From Eretmocerus hayati (taxonomy: Eukaryota; Arthropoda; Insecta; Hymenoptera; Aphelinidae), in assembly GCA_029851415.1 (NCBI GenBank), contig CM056744.1:9555268-9619267 (forward strand): 64,000 nucleotides of DNA, written 5' to 3'. Shown one piece after another: positions 24,801-37,467 of this stretch; positions within the stretch are counted from its first letter, which is position 1; every line of letters begins with the position of its first letter. Made by a program: the position numbers and the translations under genes. The notes under the pieces were generated by a model. The model had not been told where the DNA came from. It saw only the letters and a program-made list of their open reading frames with translations, and ran no database searches.

Positions 24801-27269
24801 TCTCAATTTAGTCGTGCATATAATAATTACGAATTTTGCAAAAAAATAATATTAGCCCACAACCCGCAAGAAAAAAAAAAATACCAAAGACACGCACGCG
24901 ATATCAAAAAGTGTATCTGACTCTCGGCTATATAGCGGTCGTCGTCCGGTTCTATCCTCGTTACTTTATACATACAACGCTGGCTGTCATTTTTGTGTCA
25001 CACTGGAATATTGCCAAATTTTCCGCGAGCTACTTTATATAAGAAAGAGATAGAGACAGAATCACTAATACCAATGGTTATAATATATCCCACAGACATC
25101 TTACACTATATAGTATATGAGTATACGCCTCCCAAGCCGAAATTCTATCCAATGACTTGAGAGAGAGAGAGAGACTGTCTACTAACTTGTATAATCTCAA
25201 AATTTATATTTAATTTTTGCGTAGATCTTGAGAAGCAGTGATAGTAGTAGTAGTACTAGTAGGTGGCTTTTAGAATTTTCCGAGTGTAGATCGCGATTTT
25301 CGTATAATTTAGTGGATGATTCATAACTTATATTTACGATTTGGTTAGTTTATGTATATTATTTGGAGTGATGATATTTTATATACTAGGTGAGCATCAA
25401 GGAAAATTCATTGGTCGACTTTTTGCAATTCATCATATCTAAGCAGATCGTGATCTATATCTAAGCGGTTTTGATTCATTTTGCATCATAACTTTTTTGG
25501 ATTTGATTTATTTAGACACTTTTTTTATTGATTTGGATGAAATTGGCAAGAATATTTTGGATGATTACTTTTTAAGGAATTATGAGAAAATCAATGTTTT
25601 GTAGAGAATGTTTTTTTTTTCGTCATAGATCAATACTGTACAGAATGAAAGAAAATAATTCGTATCAGAGCAGAGCACCAATGCAAACGATTGGTTATGT
25701 TGGTCTACTTGAATATTTGTCATAGAATTAGGAATGTTACACCGGGACTTTAAAAAAAAAAAAAATCCCCTGGAGCAATTATAAACAAAGATGAATCATT
25801 ACTACATTGAAAGTGTTCATAATCCATCCGAGAGTAAAGTTATAAATACAGATAAGAATCAAAATGAAGAAATGTAAGAAATCAAAATGTGAAATGATGT
25901 AAAAAGGACACACACATCAAAAGGAATGTATAAAGACGATCCGACAGTATTGATAAGCCTATACAATTTTATGTATAAGAGTGGATAATTGAGAATTGAT
26001 CACAGTCCGATAATAATCCTCAGTGCCTAATTAAACATTCAGTCAATATACCAAAAATGAATCAACGAATGAAGATCCTCTCCGGATAACGATTACACGC
26101 ATACAAAATTCCGCGTTATTCTCGATAAATGACAAATTCAACCTGTAAAAAAAATTTTATCTTTCTCAGCTCTTCACTTTTCGCAGACAACAATAATTTA
26201 TCAATTCAGGAACAACATTGAAAATTCTAGTTCGTCAACTACATCAACTCCACAAATTAAAGACTCCCGAAAAAAAAAAGATCGCAAAAATCTACGACAT
26301 ATACCGTTCGGTTGAATTTTTTTTTTCATCGAAACCAACTCAGCCCCAAAACATTTATAATACCTATATCAATCCTGACAAATGAGAAATCTAGTCATTC
26401 AACATTTACCTCTATGTATACATACTTCGATTCGCACACCTTTACTTTTATCATGGGCGTATAGCAGAATCTGAAAAATCCAGCAGACAGCTTGCCGCTA
26501 TAATATCGAATTCTTTCATCCTTCCCATTTAATAATCCATCGAATATCAAATCGTTGCCTATTTTTTTCTCTCTTTAGTTTATCTTTCGATATAGTCCAG
26601 CATAATTCAGCATTTCCGATGTGACCGGACAAACATTTTTTGAATTCTCGTGTATTTTTACCAGGTGAGTCCAATTTGAGTCTTTGATGGTGGAGAGTTA
26701 AAAAACCCATCCAAAAATTGTTGTTAACAAATTATTACAACCAGTTTTCAAATCCATTTTGTTGCTTCAGAATTTTTTTTTTTTTTTTAATTGTCTCTGA
26801 CACTGTCTGAACAAAAAAAAATTTCCACGAGAATCATGAAAATGCACCATTTTCTCGCAAAAACTCGTGTAAAGTCTCTAAAAACATAATTTTTTCAATT
26901 TTGCATGGAATTTTGCCACAATTGTTGCTCGGACGTGCAAAAGAAAATTTTTCGATCTATATCACCATGGTGCAAATTACTCTCTATGAAAGCTTCTTCT
27001 ATTAATAGAAACTCCAAATAAGAAATCGAATGCAATGGGTCAAAATATAAAGGAATGACAACACTATGGTTTGGTCACGTACAAAATAATGCTCTGTTTT
27101 ACCGCATAACATTCCGAAAGATAGACTCTTGAAACCGAAGAAGCGCCTCGTCGAGACTCACATTTTTTTTTTGCTTTGGCAAGTGCGATAATATGTACTG
27201 TACGTATTTGATCGTATAAACAGTGGTGAAGTGGTGATACTGTTACTGTGACAATGTCTCTGAAGCACG

Positions 27270-27294
27270 TTTTTTTTTTTTTTTTTTTTTTTTT
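27270..27294. repeat. Poly(T) tract, 25 bp
   Basis: Uninterrupted T run. It might be the poly(A) tail of a minus-strand retroposed sequence, but no element body or target duplication was recognised around it. Confidence 0.8.
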
Positions 27295-30200
27295 CATGCT
27301 GACACTTTGATGCACCTGATTTTATGCATTGTTCACATGCATCTATACATCATACATTACAATGTTATGGAGGATTTCTTTGCGTGCCGACAATTAGATT
27401 ATTTTTCACGGTAAAGGTTTTCATTTCTTAGAGATGTTTCAATAAAAGCGTAAAATTTAATTAGAGGAGTATATTTAATGAATTACGAAATTGATCTTCT
27501 TCATAACATGCATAAATGACGGCGACTATTATTTCACTGATTTAATAAATAACTATAGCTAAAATTTGTATGAAAATTTCTTTTAAAAAATGACACGATG
27601 AGAATTAATCACGAGGAAAAATTTGTGGCATCATAAAATCATAGAGCTAGATTTAAATTTTGCAGAAAAAATTCAACAATTAAGGTTAAACTTGTTGTAA
27701 ATACGAAAATATTAAAGTGCACGATTTCATCGAGTTATTATCATCATCACACTAACCAAATTCATGCCTCACTTTTCCATCAATTTAATGAAAATTAAGA
27801 ATGAGAAGCCTATTATAAAATTTGTCAAGAATACACATTTCACGATCATAACTTACGATCATGTATACAGAACCTGAGCAAATGATTAATGGAAGTCCGC
27901 AAAGATTACTCGAATAAAGATGCGTTATTCAACTATATTGAAAGCAGACACTCTCAAATCCAACAAATTAAGATCGATGATCATAATACCATTCCCACTT
28001 TTTGTCGATAGCCCCCCACACACACATACATACACCCACACCACATGAGATTGCCGAAAAGTAAAGCCGCAATAATCGCTTCGCACATCGCGCAGAGAGC
28101 GGCATATTTTCAATGACAAAATCATTTCACTTTCTAATCCGATGATAATATTAATATCCCGTTCCACACATACAACTTTATCATATAAATCATCAAGAGA
28201 AGACAGTCACGGATATATATATAGTATTATATTGATACACTCTGTTCCTTCGTGTGTTAATTCAATTCCAAACGTATAATAAATATTATTCGAATCTCCC
28301 ACAACTTGCCAATAGTGTATATTATTATAGCCTTTTGATCGAATGGTTGATTGATTGATTATAGTTTCATATATATAGGTACCTATACATGTAGAACTCG
28401 AGCAAAGGTATTAGAAATATTCATGAGAAATATAATACAAGCATTTGAGGAGTATGAAAAAAAAAAAAATTATACGGGAGAACGGATTATAACGGTTACG
28501 AATTTGAAATGAGAGTTGGTGGTGAATGATGACGAATTTGCGTAAGGATGTCGATAAATAATTTGCGATGGGCGAAAAAAAAGCGCGCGAATTTTATAGG
28601 TTAGAATGCGCGGGGTTATGGAGGTTATCATTTTATTCAATGACAAACAAAGTCAGGTTAATAAAGTAGATGGCGTGTGTCTGGAGTAAGAAAAAACATT
28701 TAGTCAGTTGGTCAGACACAATGCATGCTTTAAGAGTTCAAGTATGATATGATACTCTACTTTAGAAAAAATCAGCCGACAAGTTAACGCTTATCGCTCT
28801 AGACTAATAAATAAATATTCCAAGTCAATCGCTTGAGCAACATTTTTTACACTCACCGTTGTATAAGTATGAGTAACTAGGCACACACATGCAAAATTAA
28901 AAATTTGAAAATAGTTTTGAAAAGTAAATGATCTGAACATGTGAGGTAAACTAATAATCAAAGGGAATTTCATTAATTGTTAATGATAACCTCAAAATTA
29001 AGAAATTTCGAATTCAAGGTCACACATAAAAATTAAAATGCCTGCCTGTCACTCTTAATGTTCAATAACGGATTTTTCGAGTATCAGTAGTGAAAAATCA
29101 ATCGAATACTTTTTTATTCAATAACTACACGTTGGGTATTATCGAGGGAATATTATAAATCGGTCAAGCGCGACGCGCAAACGCAGGCTATACGGGAATT
29201 ATGAAAATGAGCCCGAAAAAAAAGAGTGGTCTATAGAAGAGTGAAGACGCGATATACGATGTATAGAACGTTTGCGAAGGTCGTTTGTAAATCGTATACG
29301 ATGACGACGATGAGCTTTGAGGAATATAAAGGCGACATATGCGGCGATATATATAAAGTATGCGGCGGGGGTGACCTATCACACGGTTCATATGAGAGAG
29401 AGACCGCAACGTGTGTCGTTTCCAAGAAATTATTCGCGACGATACTTAATGTTCTTCTCTCTAAGTATAATAATACGATACGCGCGATTATGTGATATGT
29501 ATACATGTAATATGTATATTTCGAGGCCTGATGACCTTACACCTACGCGGGTCACCTGATTATATTTCGATTTTGTTTTGGGTGCTAATATGAGTTTGTG
29601 TATGGTTTTTTTTTCACTAGAGTCAGTTGAGAGTGAGAGTAACCGGGGCCTTCTTTGATTTTTTTGAAGAAAAATGAGATCGTTATCGCCCTGATTTTTG
29701 ACAAAAATTTACTGTACAGTTCACTCCGATTACACTATAATATAAGAGCAATATTATTTTTCGATATTTCTTTGGCATCACATTTTAGCATTCCACAATT
29801 TTCAATTGAGAAAATGATCATTTTTTTATAATTGATATATGTTCTCATCGACTATTTCTCTAATTTTGTCGAAAAGAATTCTTAGAATATAAATAATCGT
29901 CACGCATGCCTGCTCAAATTGTCAAATTTCTAATTTTGCAAATTTTACATTTCACCATCTTATAAAGTCTCTTATTATTAGGACTCTTTTGAAATCAAGT
30001 AAATTACACTAAAATTAAATTCATTGTTTCACATGAAATTTGACGAAGCTGAATCTTTAGTTTAGTGAAGCTGAGCTCTTTCCCATCATCCAAAAACCAC
30101 TCATATTTCTCATACCTATATTAGCGAAAGAAACTGAACTCCTCCCGCGCATTACCATACTCAACACCACTAAATTCAACACTCTCTCTAAAAATGTGTT

Positions 30201-31966
30201 CACATATCCGGCTTGTGATTAAAATTTCACAGATCCGCACAAAAAACACGATCCATCTCTTAATATCAAGTGAATCTACATCAGCTTTTCGCAACTATAA
30301 AATTCTTCCCACAAAAATTCGATACAGACACAAGCGTAGACGAGAAAATCAGCCGCTGCGACACAAATGTATCACAACGTATACATTTTTTAAAATTTTC
30401 AGAAATTTTGAAACACTTTTCAATTCATCTCTAGACAGTGTCTCATGTCCATGCAGTATCTCGACAACGAAAACGACGAAAATGCCCTCGAGACGGTTTA
30501 TTATAAAATACATGAAATTTTCGGTTAGATAGAACGTAGGAGGTGAAAAAAATTCAAAACGCGCGTCATGAGAAGAAGAAGAAGAAGAAGAACAACGACA
30601 CGCGTTGCACATGCGAGATAACTATGAGATACATAAAATATGCGCCAAGTTTTGAAAGATATAGAGTCAAAAGTCAAGATTGAAAGTGTTAAATCGCTTC
30701 TGTATATTATACATCGTTATTGATGAGCGAGTATTTGTGCATCATCATTATATCGTCATCGTCGACAATAATATCGTCATGGAATATGGCATCGTAGCCG
30801 TCGTTTCACACATACACAAAAAAAAATTACACACAAACATCCGTACACAAAAATGCATGAATGAATATTGTCGGCGTTGAATAAGAATGTAAAAGAGTCG
30901 CGATCATCGTCGTCATCGAACTCATAATGATACATATAAACATACATATAGGTATACGCAGACAAAATAATTTTCAAGAGATTTCATTGATGCATCAGAG
31001 AACGGCGTCGGCATTCGATCATATAATGATCGTCTTATATAAATGATAACGAGCTTTTGATATTTTTCAACAACTAAAACAGTAAATAGCTGCAGAACTC
31101 ACTGGGATGAATCAATTCACACTCTTCTAATAACTTACATATGATAATATCGCATGAAATTTTGTATGCATGCAGAGAGAAAGATCAATCTCTTTCGCAC
31201 TTTATTTTTGAAAATTTATTCTGATCCGGGATGAATAAAAAAATGAGACGAGTCTGTCCAACGCATTCAATGAAACACTCTCGATTACGCGTCTTCCGCA
31301 TATATAATATTATATCGCCGTCGTAATCGAAAATAATGCAAATATAAGTTCAAGGGGCATCCAAAATTGATTCGAACGCGTTTAAATTTTTGGGAAAGTG
31401 ATATTACGCTAGTTTATGTGCTTGAAAGACGTGTGCCATGTATGCGCGATAGCGATATTCGACGAAATATTGAAATCTCTGTGCACCGCCGAGCTATATG
31501 GATAGACGACAGTCTCAACCTTTGCAAATGGTTTTCAGTTTGAAACTGATGCATATGAGAACGTTTAAATAGAGATACGTTGGAATTTTTGAAAGTCGAC
31601 CCATGAGGGAGGGAAAATTTTGGATTTTCATGATTTCATAATTAAACTTAGATAGTATTCAGACATGTCGACATTAGATATATTATAAGAGTCATTCAAA
31701 TTTGAAATGAACATCCATGTTCCAAATCGTAGAACTACACTATCAACCCCATATTTTCAACGGTTTATCGTGAATTCGAATTCTCGATTCTCGCGCAAAC
31801 TCACCAAACAATTTTCATAAGATTCACATAATATTAGATTTTTCAGTGAAACGCGAAGTTTAGCTATGAAAATTGTAACGACATAGTCGTTTATAAATAT
31901 AAAATAAAGAGAAAAAGTGTGATCATTAGCAAATAAGTTTTAGCAGCATCATCAAAGCTTGCATAT

Positions 31967-32052
31967 ATCAGTCGGGGGTGAAAATTTCTTCTGGCCGTCG
32001 GATCTTTCTATTCGCTCCATCACTTGCGACAACGACGTCACGAAAGCATGAG
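31967..32052 (+). other. Possible first exon ending ATGAG|GTAAGT
   Basis: An initiator-like TCAGTC at 31967-31972 is followed about 80 bp later by an ATG at 32048 and a consensus donor at 32053 (ATGAG|GTAAGT). This is the layout of a 5' exon with only the first codon or two coding. No TATA box or well-placed DPE supports it, and the next exon is not in view. Confidence 0.2.
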
Positions 32053-32825
32053 GTAAGTACATGACCATCGGATCATATTGTTAAAACCACACCGCGACAT
32101 ATTTTGATATTATAAACTTGTGAGAGGACGATATTATACAGGTGCACATATCGATATACGCCCCCGCTTTGGCTATAATACCACTCACATCGCGAACACT
32201 CGACTTCGCAATAACCCGACTTCGACCCGACTATTATTGTGATGAATATCTTGAACGTTATCGCTTCATTTTTTCACTAGGGCACCGTATCAAATTTTGC
32301 ACCGTACGACACATCTAAATAGTTTATGCACCCGAGTGCCACAATCGCGGATTTTCATGACGAGTGATAAAAATATTTATGCACTATATAAACCTGAATG
32401 ATACATATATCTCACTCTAGCAAGACACTGCGATCGTACTTTTATCATATATCATATGTTAGTTCAAATAATCATATTTTACGTAGTTTTCAAAAATTTC
32501 CATGAGCGTCGAATAATGTTTCAAATTGACCAGTAATGATATGTGATATGTCATCGCCAAAAATTAAACTTTATGAGTATTATCTAAATATACTATAATT
32601 AATTTTTGTTGAATGAAACGAGAAGAATATTTATTAATAAAACGCAATTGACTGTCGTAATCGGGCACGTGTACTATTATGTTGACTGCAGCATTTTCGA
32701 CAAATTTTGCCGGAATTATGAGAAGGATAATACGAGTTAGAGGTGTAAATATTTTTTGGAGGCTAGTATGGAAGAATAATGCATTAAAAGAGTTTAATCG
32801 TGAATTTTTCAATGTTATACTTTGA

Positions 32826-33173
32826 TTAAGGCAGTGCGGTCACCACGCAAGATGGATATCATTCCCATCTTTTTCCGATCCTGTTGCGATTTGGGCTAAA
32901 CGACGAGCGAACAAATATTTGTTATCATCTAGCTTAGATTTGTCTGCTCTTCGTTAAGCCCAAATTGCAATAGAATCAGAGAAAGTTGGGAATGAAAATG
33001 TGCGTATATTATAGGTTATGAGGTTCCCGCGGCCGACTTATTTCCACTTTTCTCCGATTTTCTTTTGATTTGGGCTAAGCGAAGGATTCACACACTTCGA
33101 ATTATCAAACTTTTTATGTAAAATGTATTTTCAAGGTCCATGGTCACGGTGCACGGTGACCGCATCTCCTTAA
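32826..33173. mobile_element. 348-bp MITE flanked by TTAA
   Basis: The ends GGCAGTGCGGTCACC and GGTGACCGCATCTCC are imperfect inverted repeats, each directly flanked by TTAA (32826-32829 and 33170-33173). TTAA flanks with short TIRs fit piggyBac-like non-autonomous elements, although a PIF-type TWA duplication cannot be excluded. The interior holds its own inverted repeat (about 32868-32920 against 32947-32996, with GCGATTTGGGCTAAACGACG / CGTTAAGCCCAAATTGCAAT) plus a third partial copy near 33040-33080. A related fragment (GCCTAAACTGCAATAGTGTC and ATTATAGGTTA) lies at about 47540-47640. Confidence 0.7.
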
Positions 33174-33736
33174 TTTTAGCGCCACGAATCGTTTATGTTA
33201 AAACTATCGCATGATATTAGGGCACGAATATGATCCATACCATCGATATTAACGATTTTTTTTTTTAAAAATTCTTTTAAATATTAGCTACGGGATATTC
33301 GTTGTAAATTGATTTTTTGTAAATTTTCACTGATTTCATTCCAAAAAAATTTCATCACTATCTACACAAAATTTCTAAAACGGGCGTGTCACTCAATCAT
33401 AATTTTACACTTTTATTTTAGTCAATCTATCGGTGTATTGAAGTAATAATACCTCACAAGCCAACACACAAGTTTTACAAAAAATCGCAACATATTCTCA
33501 AGTACCGTTGTCTCGAAAAATTACCCGCACTGTGCCGCATACTGCTGAACATTCCACATATCAAGTATGCTTCATTATCACCCCGAGCACATATTTCAAA
33601 CGGATAAAACAATGGAAAATTCAGAGGGTAACTTTTTGCACTCGTAATACAGTGCCACAACATGACTATATGAGACAGCTTTTCTCACCAACGATAAATC
33701 GATTATCCGTATACGCGCGTTCAACCACCCGCTTAT
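33174..33736. other. Spacer left of the retrotransposon
   Basis: AT-rich sequence with short ORFs lacking motifs. Nothing is recognised. Confidence 0.5.
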
Positions 33737-33742
33737 AATATG

Positions 33743-35426
33743 CTATTGCTTTAGAAGGTAACTACTTGCTAAAAATTTAGCTCTGTCTTCGATCAAAGGA
33801 AGTTTTGATTCAGATAGAAGTACATTTGTTGGAGTGCTGTTTCTATATCCTAGAGCCAATCTGATCGATGCATATTGTAATTTTTCAAGTTTCTCTATTA
33901 ACTGTGACTGAGTAGGGAAATAAATCAAGCAACCGTACTCCACGACTGATCTCACATAACTTTTGTAAGTATTCAATAGTGTCGTTGGGTGAGCTCCCCA
34001 CCAAGCACCTCTCAAAAATTTAATGATTTTGAGGGTTTGCATGCATTTTTTATAAACTTTATCTACTTGCTCTCTGAAAGTCATCTTTTGATCAAAAATA
34101 ACGCCTAGGAATCGGGCACTGGGAGATGATCTGATAATACTATCATTAACTTTGATTTCTATTTCCACAGGTACCGCGTTACTCTTGATGAAGTGGACGA
34201 GAACTGTCTTAGGGGGTGAGAGTTCCAAACCCAATTCTCCAAGGTTGTACTGCATTTGGGATATCGATTTTTCCATCAAATTTTTGCAAGATTCTATGGA
34301 TTTACGTTTACAATGCAAGCTAATATCATCGGCAAACTGTGAGACCTGGACGCTTTTTGGAATATTCTTCAAAATCTCGAGTACAAAAATGCAGTAAAGA
34401 ATTGGGCTCAGAACTCCTCCTTGCGGGACACCCTTGTAGACTTTTCTCCCTTCATCCGACATGTCACCGTAGTAAATCGTTCTTTCAAAAGTTAAGTGTT
34501 TCACAAAATTGACTATATTGATCGGGCATCCAATCTTTGCTAGTTTTTCAAGTAAGATGTGAGGGTCAACGTTATCAAATGCGTTAGTAACATCTAAAAA
34601 TGATGCTAGTACATTCTGATTCTTGCATAAACCTTCTTCTACATCCATCGTCAGTTTAGTTAGGTTATCAAGTGTTGAACGTCCTTTACGGAATCCAGCT
34701 TGGCTCTCGGGAAGTAGTTTGTTGGATTCCAACCACCACTCTACGCGATTTTTAACAATTGTCTCAAAGAACTTACAAATGCATGATGAAAGGGTAATGG
34801 GTCGTTTGTTCTTGCCGTCAGGTTTATCTACAAAGTGAACGTATTGTTCTGTCCATTCATCCGGATATAAACTATGAGCATACATTTCGTTGAAAATATC
34901 TAGCAAGATAAGTTTGAGTTTAATCGGCAGTTCTGACAGAGCTTGGTAATCGACTCCATCTAGCCCTGGGGCGGACTTACGTTTCTTGCTATTTAGAGCC
35001 AAGTTGAATTCCGTAAAATCAAAGGGACGACTGAGAGGTTCATTTTCGCGGCATTCAGGAGTATAATCGGGATTTTTCTTACAGTATGGAGGACTAATTT
35101 TATCGAGCGCAATTTGAATCTTTCCAGCATCTTGGTGGTTCTCAGGAGTGTGGGAAGGCTTAATTTTTGTCCATTTGTTTTTCAAAATTTTTAATGAATT
35201 CCATACGAAGGTCTGATCGACACTTGGATTCAAGGTACTGGCAAAGTTTCTAAATGCTTCTCTTTTCTTTTTTTTGAATAGTCTTCTAGCCTGAGCTTTA
35301 CTTTTTTGGAACTTGATTTTATCTTTCAATTTTCTAGTGAATTTCCAACGTTTAAGAGCAGCTTTTCTTAGTCTCTTCATTTTTTCACACTCCTCGTCCC
35401 ACCAAGAAACTTCAAATTGTGGCTTA
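33743..35426 (-). CDS. Non-LTR retrotransposon ORF2 fragment: reverse transcriptase
   Basis: This is the inverted 5' segment of ORF2. From the ATG at 35380 it gives 545 residues; the frame continues upstream to about 35426 through a WWDEEC linker motif typical of the region between endonuclease and RT, so that ATG is internal and not the native start. RT landmarks are PGLDGVDYQAL (about 138-148), QAGFRKGRST (227-236), motif A FLDVTNAFDNV with Asp263, motif B GVPQGGVLSP (317-326), motif C FADD (349-352), then KTVLV and FLGVIFD. The catalytic aspartates are all present and there is no internal stop. The stop codon is supplied by the target-site duplication, so the last codons are host-derived. 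The enzyme would perform target-primed reverse transcription, but this copy lacks the endonuclease and is split from RNase H, so it is not an intact element. Confidence 0.93.
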
Positions 35427-35429
35427 TCG

Positions 35430-36578
35430 ATTCATAAATCGGTTTTGAGATTTAAAAATCTACTTCAAAATAGAGAAATAGGACCAAAGTTTAAAAACAG
35501 GATTCTATACGAATGTATTCAGAGTACAGAAACATTCAGTAGTTCTATAGTATCAAATGATAGATATGGAATTCACATGCATAACTATGAAACAATCAAG
35601 TCATCAGTTGATATCGATATCAAATTTGGTGCGACTCTGAAGAATATTGATGACCCAAACAGAGAGATTGTATCCCTTATCAATAGTATGAATGCATGTC
35701 CTTTTTTTACCGATGGCAGTAAATCAGATTCATCGTTATCAGTCGGGAGTGCCTGCTACTGTCCTACCATGAATGTAGTGAAATCTAATTCCATGATAAG
35801 AGAAACGTCTGTATTCACAGCAGAATGCATAGCTATTAGAGATGCAGTAGAAATTGCTCTTTTGAACCCGTTACAGAATGCCCTCATATTTAGTGACTCT
35901 CTCAGTGCACTCCTATCATTGCAAAGTAGCAAAATTAATATTAGAATCAATCCATATATTCTAGAGATTAAAGATAAAATTCTGCGTTTTCAAAGTACAT
36001 CGACCAATCAGTCATTTATTAAATTCTTTTGGATCCCCTCTCACCAGGGCATCGCTGGTAACGAGAAAGCTGACGAACTTGCCAGAGTTGCCTCTACAGA
36101 ACCACCAGACGAGACAATTCTCATTCCATTTACTGATTTCACCGAACGTCTAAAAGCAGAAGCCTCGAAAAGAACCTTAGATTATATTGAAGATGAATCT
36201 CTGTCAAAAGGTACTTACTTTTTCGAGACATATCATAACCGAAATGCAAAGCCTTGGTTTAGTAAAATGAACCTCCCGCGGGAAATAATAAGTACTGTCA
36301 ACAGAATAAGATCAAATCATTACAATTTGGCTTTCTCGCTCGCTCGTAAAGGATATATTGATAATGCAAACTGCGAATGTGGGAATGAAGTCGAAGATAT
36401 AGACCATATCCTTTGGCAGTGTTCCATATATGACGAACAACGCGTAGATTTTACAAGAAGTCTACGCAAAAATAATCTGTCATTGCCTTTATCCAGCGTC
36501 GTACTGTTTTCGAAACCTACTATGAATATTTGCAAGATAGTCCAATCGTTCCTCAAGAGATGCAATTTACGAATATAG
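35430..36578 (+). CDS. Non-LTR retrotransposon ORF2 fragment: RNase H and C-terminal region
   Basis: This is the non-inverted 3' segment. The open frame runs from 35313, but its first 39 codons are antisense of the RT segment; genuine ORF2 sequence starts near Ile40 (35430) and follows on from the RT end at YLLK. RNase H signatures are FFTDGSK (Asp134), FTAEC (Glu171), FSDS (Asp195) and IPSHQGIAGNEKADELA (His244, Asp254), so the expected catalytic set is intact. A downstream CECGNEVEDIDHILWQC (354-370) fits the CxC-H-C motif seen after RNase H in many insect non-LTR elements. The ORF ends at TAG 36576-36578; about 190 bp of 3' UTR with AATAAAA follows before the poly(A). Confidence 0.92.
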   Translation: MHKSVLRFKNLLQNREIGPKFKNRILYECIQSTETFSSSIVSNDRYGIHMHNYETIKSSVDIDIKFGATLKNIDDPNREIVSLINSMNACPFFTDGSKSDSSLSVGSACYCPTMNVVKSNSMIRETSVFTAECIAIRDAVEIALLNPLQNALIFSDSLSALLSLQSSKINIRINPYILEIKDKILRFQSTSTNQSFIKFFWIPSHQGIAGNEKADELARVASTEPPDETILIPFTDFTERLKAEASKRTLDYIEDESLSKGTYFFETYHNRNAKPWFSKMNLPREIISTVNRIRSNHYNLAFSLARKGYIDNANCECGNEVEDIDHILWQCSIYDEQRVDFTRSLRKNNLSLPLSSVVLFSKPTMNICKIVQSFLKRCNLRI

Positions 36579-36752
36579 ATAATGTATACTGATCACAGTA
36601 ATTGAATATTTGATGAATATCACGACTATATTATAGTATAAGACCTTGGAGAATGTAACAATATTGTATTTATAGTTATAAGAATGTACATTATACTAAG
36701 AATATGTATGAATTTGATGTACATATTTGCTTAATAATCTCAATAGAGATTC

Positions 36753-36780
36753 AATAAAAGCATTATATAAGAAAAAAAAA
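36753..36780 (+). terminator. Retrotransposon polyadenylation signal and poly(A) tail
   Basis: TTCAATAAAAGCATTATATAAG is followed by an A run that ends at the right-hand target-site duplication. This marks the 3' end of the element and sets the orientation of the original transcript as plus. Confidence 0.85.
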
Positions 36781-36794
36781 AATATGCTATTGCT

Positions 36795-37467
36795 ATTTTC
36801 ACACACCCCTTTTATAAGCTTCATCATCTATATAACCCAATACATTTTCCGATGTTCATAACGATATATGTCACCGGTATATGACTTAATACAATAAACT
36901 AATTCATGTATAGGGGTGACTTTTCATCAGTGACGCAAGTGATCTCGTCGATAACTAATTATTTATTATAACTTTGACCTGAGCCACACTCACACATGTA
37001 TAATAAACATTGCAAAATAATATTTGTGAAATTGAACACGAGTATATAATGACAATATGAACTGATATTTGAGTAAGTATATTAGCGCCGCGCACGACAA
37101 GTGACCGGTACTTAAACCGGCGCGCAGCGGCGGCGGTTCAATCGTACTCTTATCGTTCGAAATTTTAGAAGGCCGCATCAGTTTGATACCGATCACATTC
37201 ATGTAATCAGATCTTCAAATCAAAGAAAGTATTCGGGTATATGAAGGTAATCGAGATCGACCGGCAATATTTTCGAATACGACAGTGGTGCAAACGATTT
37301 TGAAGTCACGTGGAATGACGATTACCGGCATCACACACAACTAAAATTTGAAAGAAAATGAACGTTGGATATAATTTGAATTTAATTGCTTTGAGAGAGT
37401 TTATGTGGAGGTGGATTATTGCATCACCATACATATCTCATTAACAACGATGCGACTTCTATTATAC
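36795..37467. other. Spacer right of the retrotransposon
   Basis: The sequence resumes directly after the target-site duplication. A short GC-rich patch lies near 37085-37140 (GGCGCGCAGCGGCGGCGG). The small minus ORF at 36990-37202 has no motif. No gene is recognised. Confidence 0.4.

Larger units (their letters stand above)
20891..31968. other. 11-kb gene-poor AT-rich stretch
   Basis: No coding gene is supported. Simple features seen are a 24-bp perfect palindrome at 21860-21883, poly(T)/poly(A) tracts (about 26769-26787 and 27270-27294), short GAGA and TAG runs near 25160-25265, and an AGA-type run at 30571-30590. ORFs are all under 115 codons, with low complexity or without motifs. The sequence reads like intron or intergenic DNA. 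Confidence 0.5.
33737..36794. mobile_element. Non-LTR retrotransposon, 5'-truncated, internally inverted (twin priming)
   Basis: A 14-bp direct repeat AATATGCTATTGCT flanks the insertion (33737-33750 and 36781-36794). The element ends at the right with AATAAAA and a poly(A) run just before the second copy, so the 3' end is at about 36780. The 3' segment (about 35430-36780) is on the plus strand, and the 5' segment (33751 to about 35429) is on the minus strand. Placed in their original order, the two segments form one ORF2 running from the end of the endonuclease-RT linker to the RNase H and C-terminal region. The endonuclease part is missing. An RT-RNase H layout with a terminal CxC...HxxxxC motif fits I/R1/LOA-type clades; I cannot choose among them by eye. 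Both frames are open and the duplication is exact, so the insertion looks recent. Confidence 0.93.

Noticed and set aside
35313..35429. N-terminal 39 codons of the RNase H ORF
   Set aside because: They are antisense of the inverted RT segment and only arise from the inversion junction.
33737..36794. Two separate converging retrotransposons
   Set aside because: One pair of target-site duplications, one poly(A) tail and a continuous protein order across the junction fit a single internally inverted insertion.
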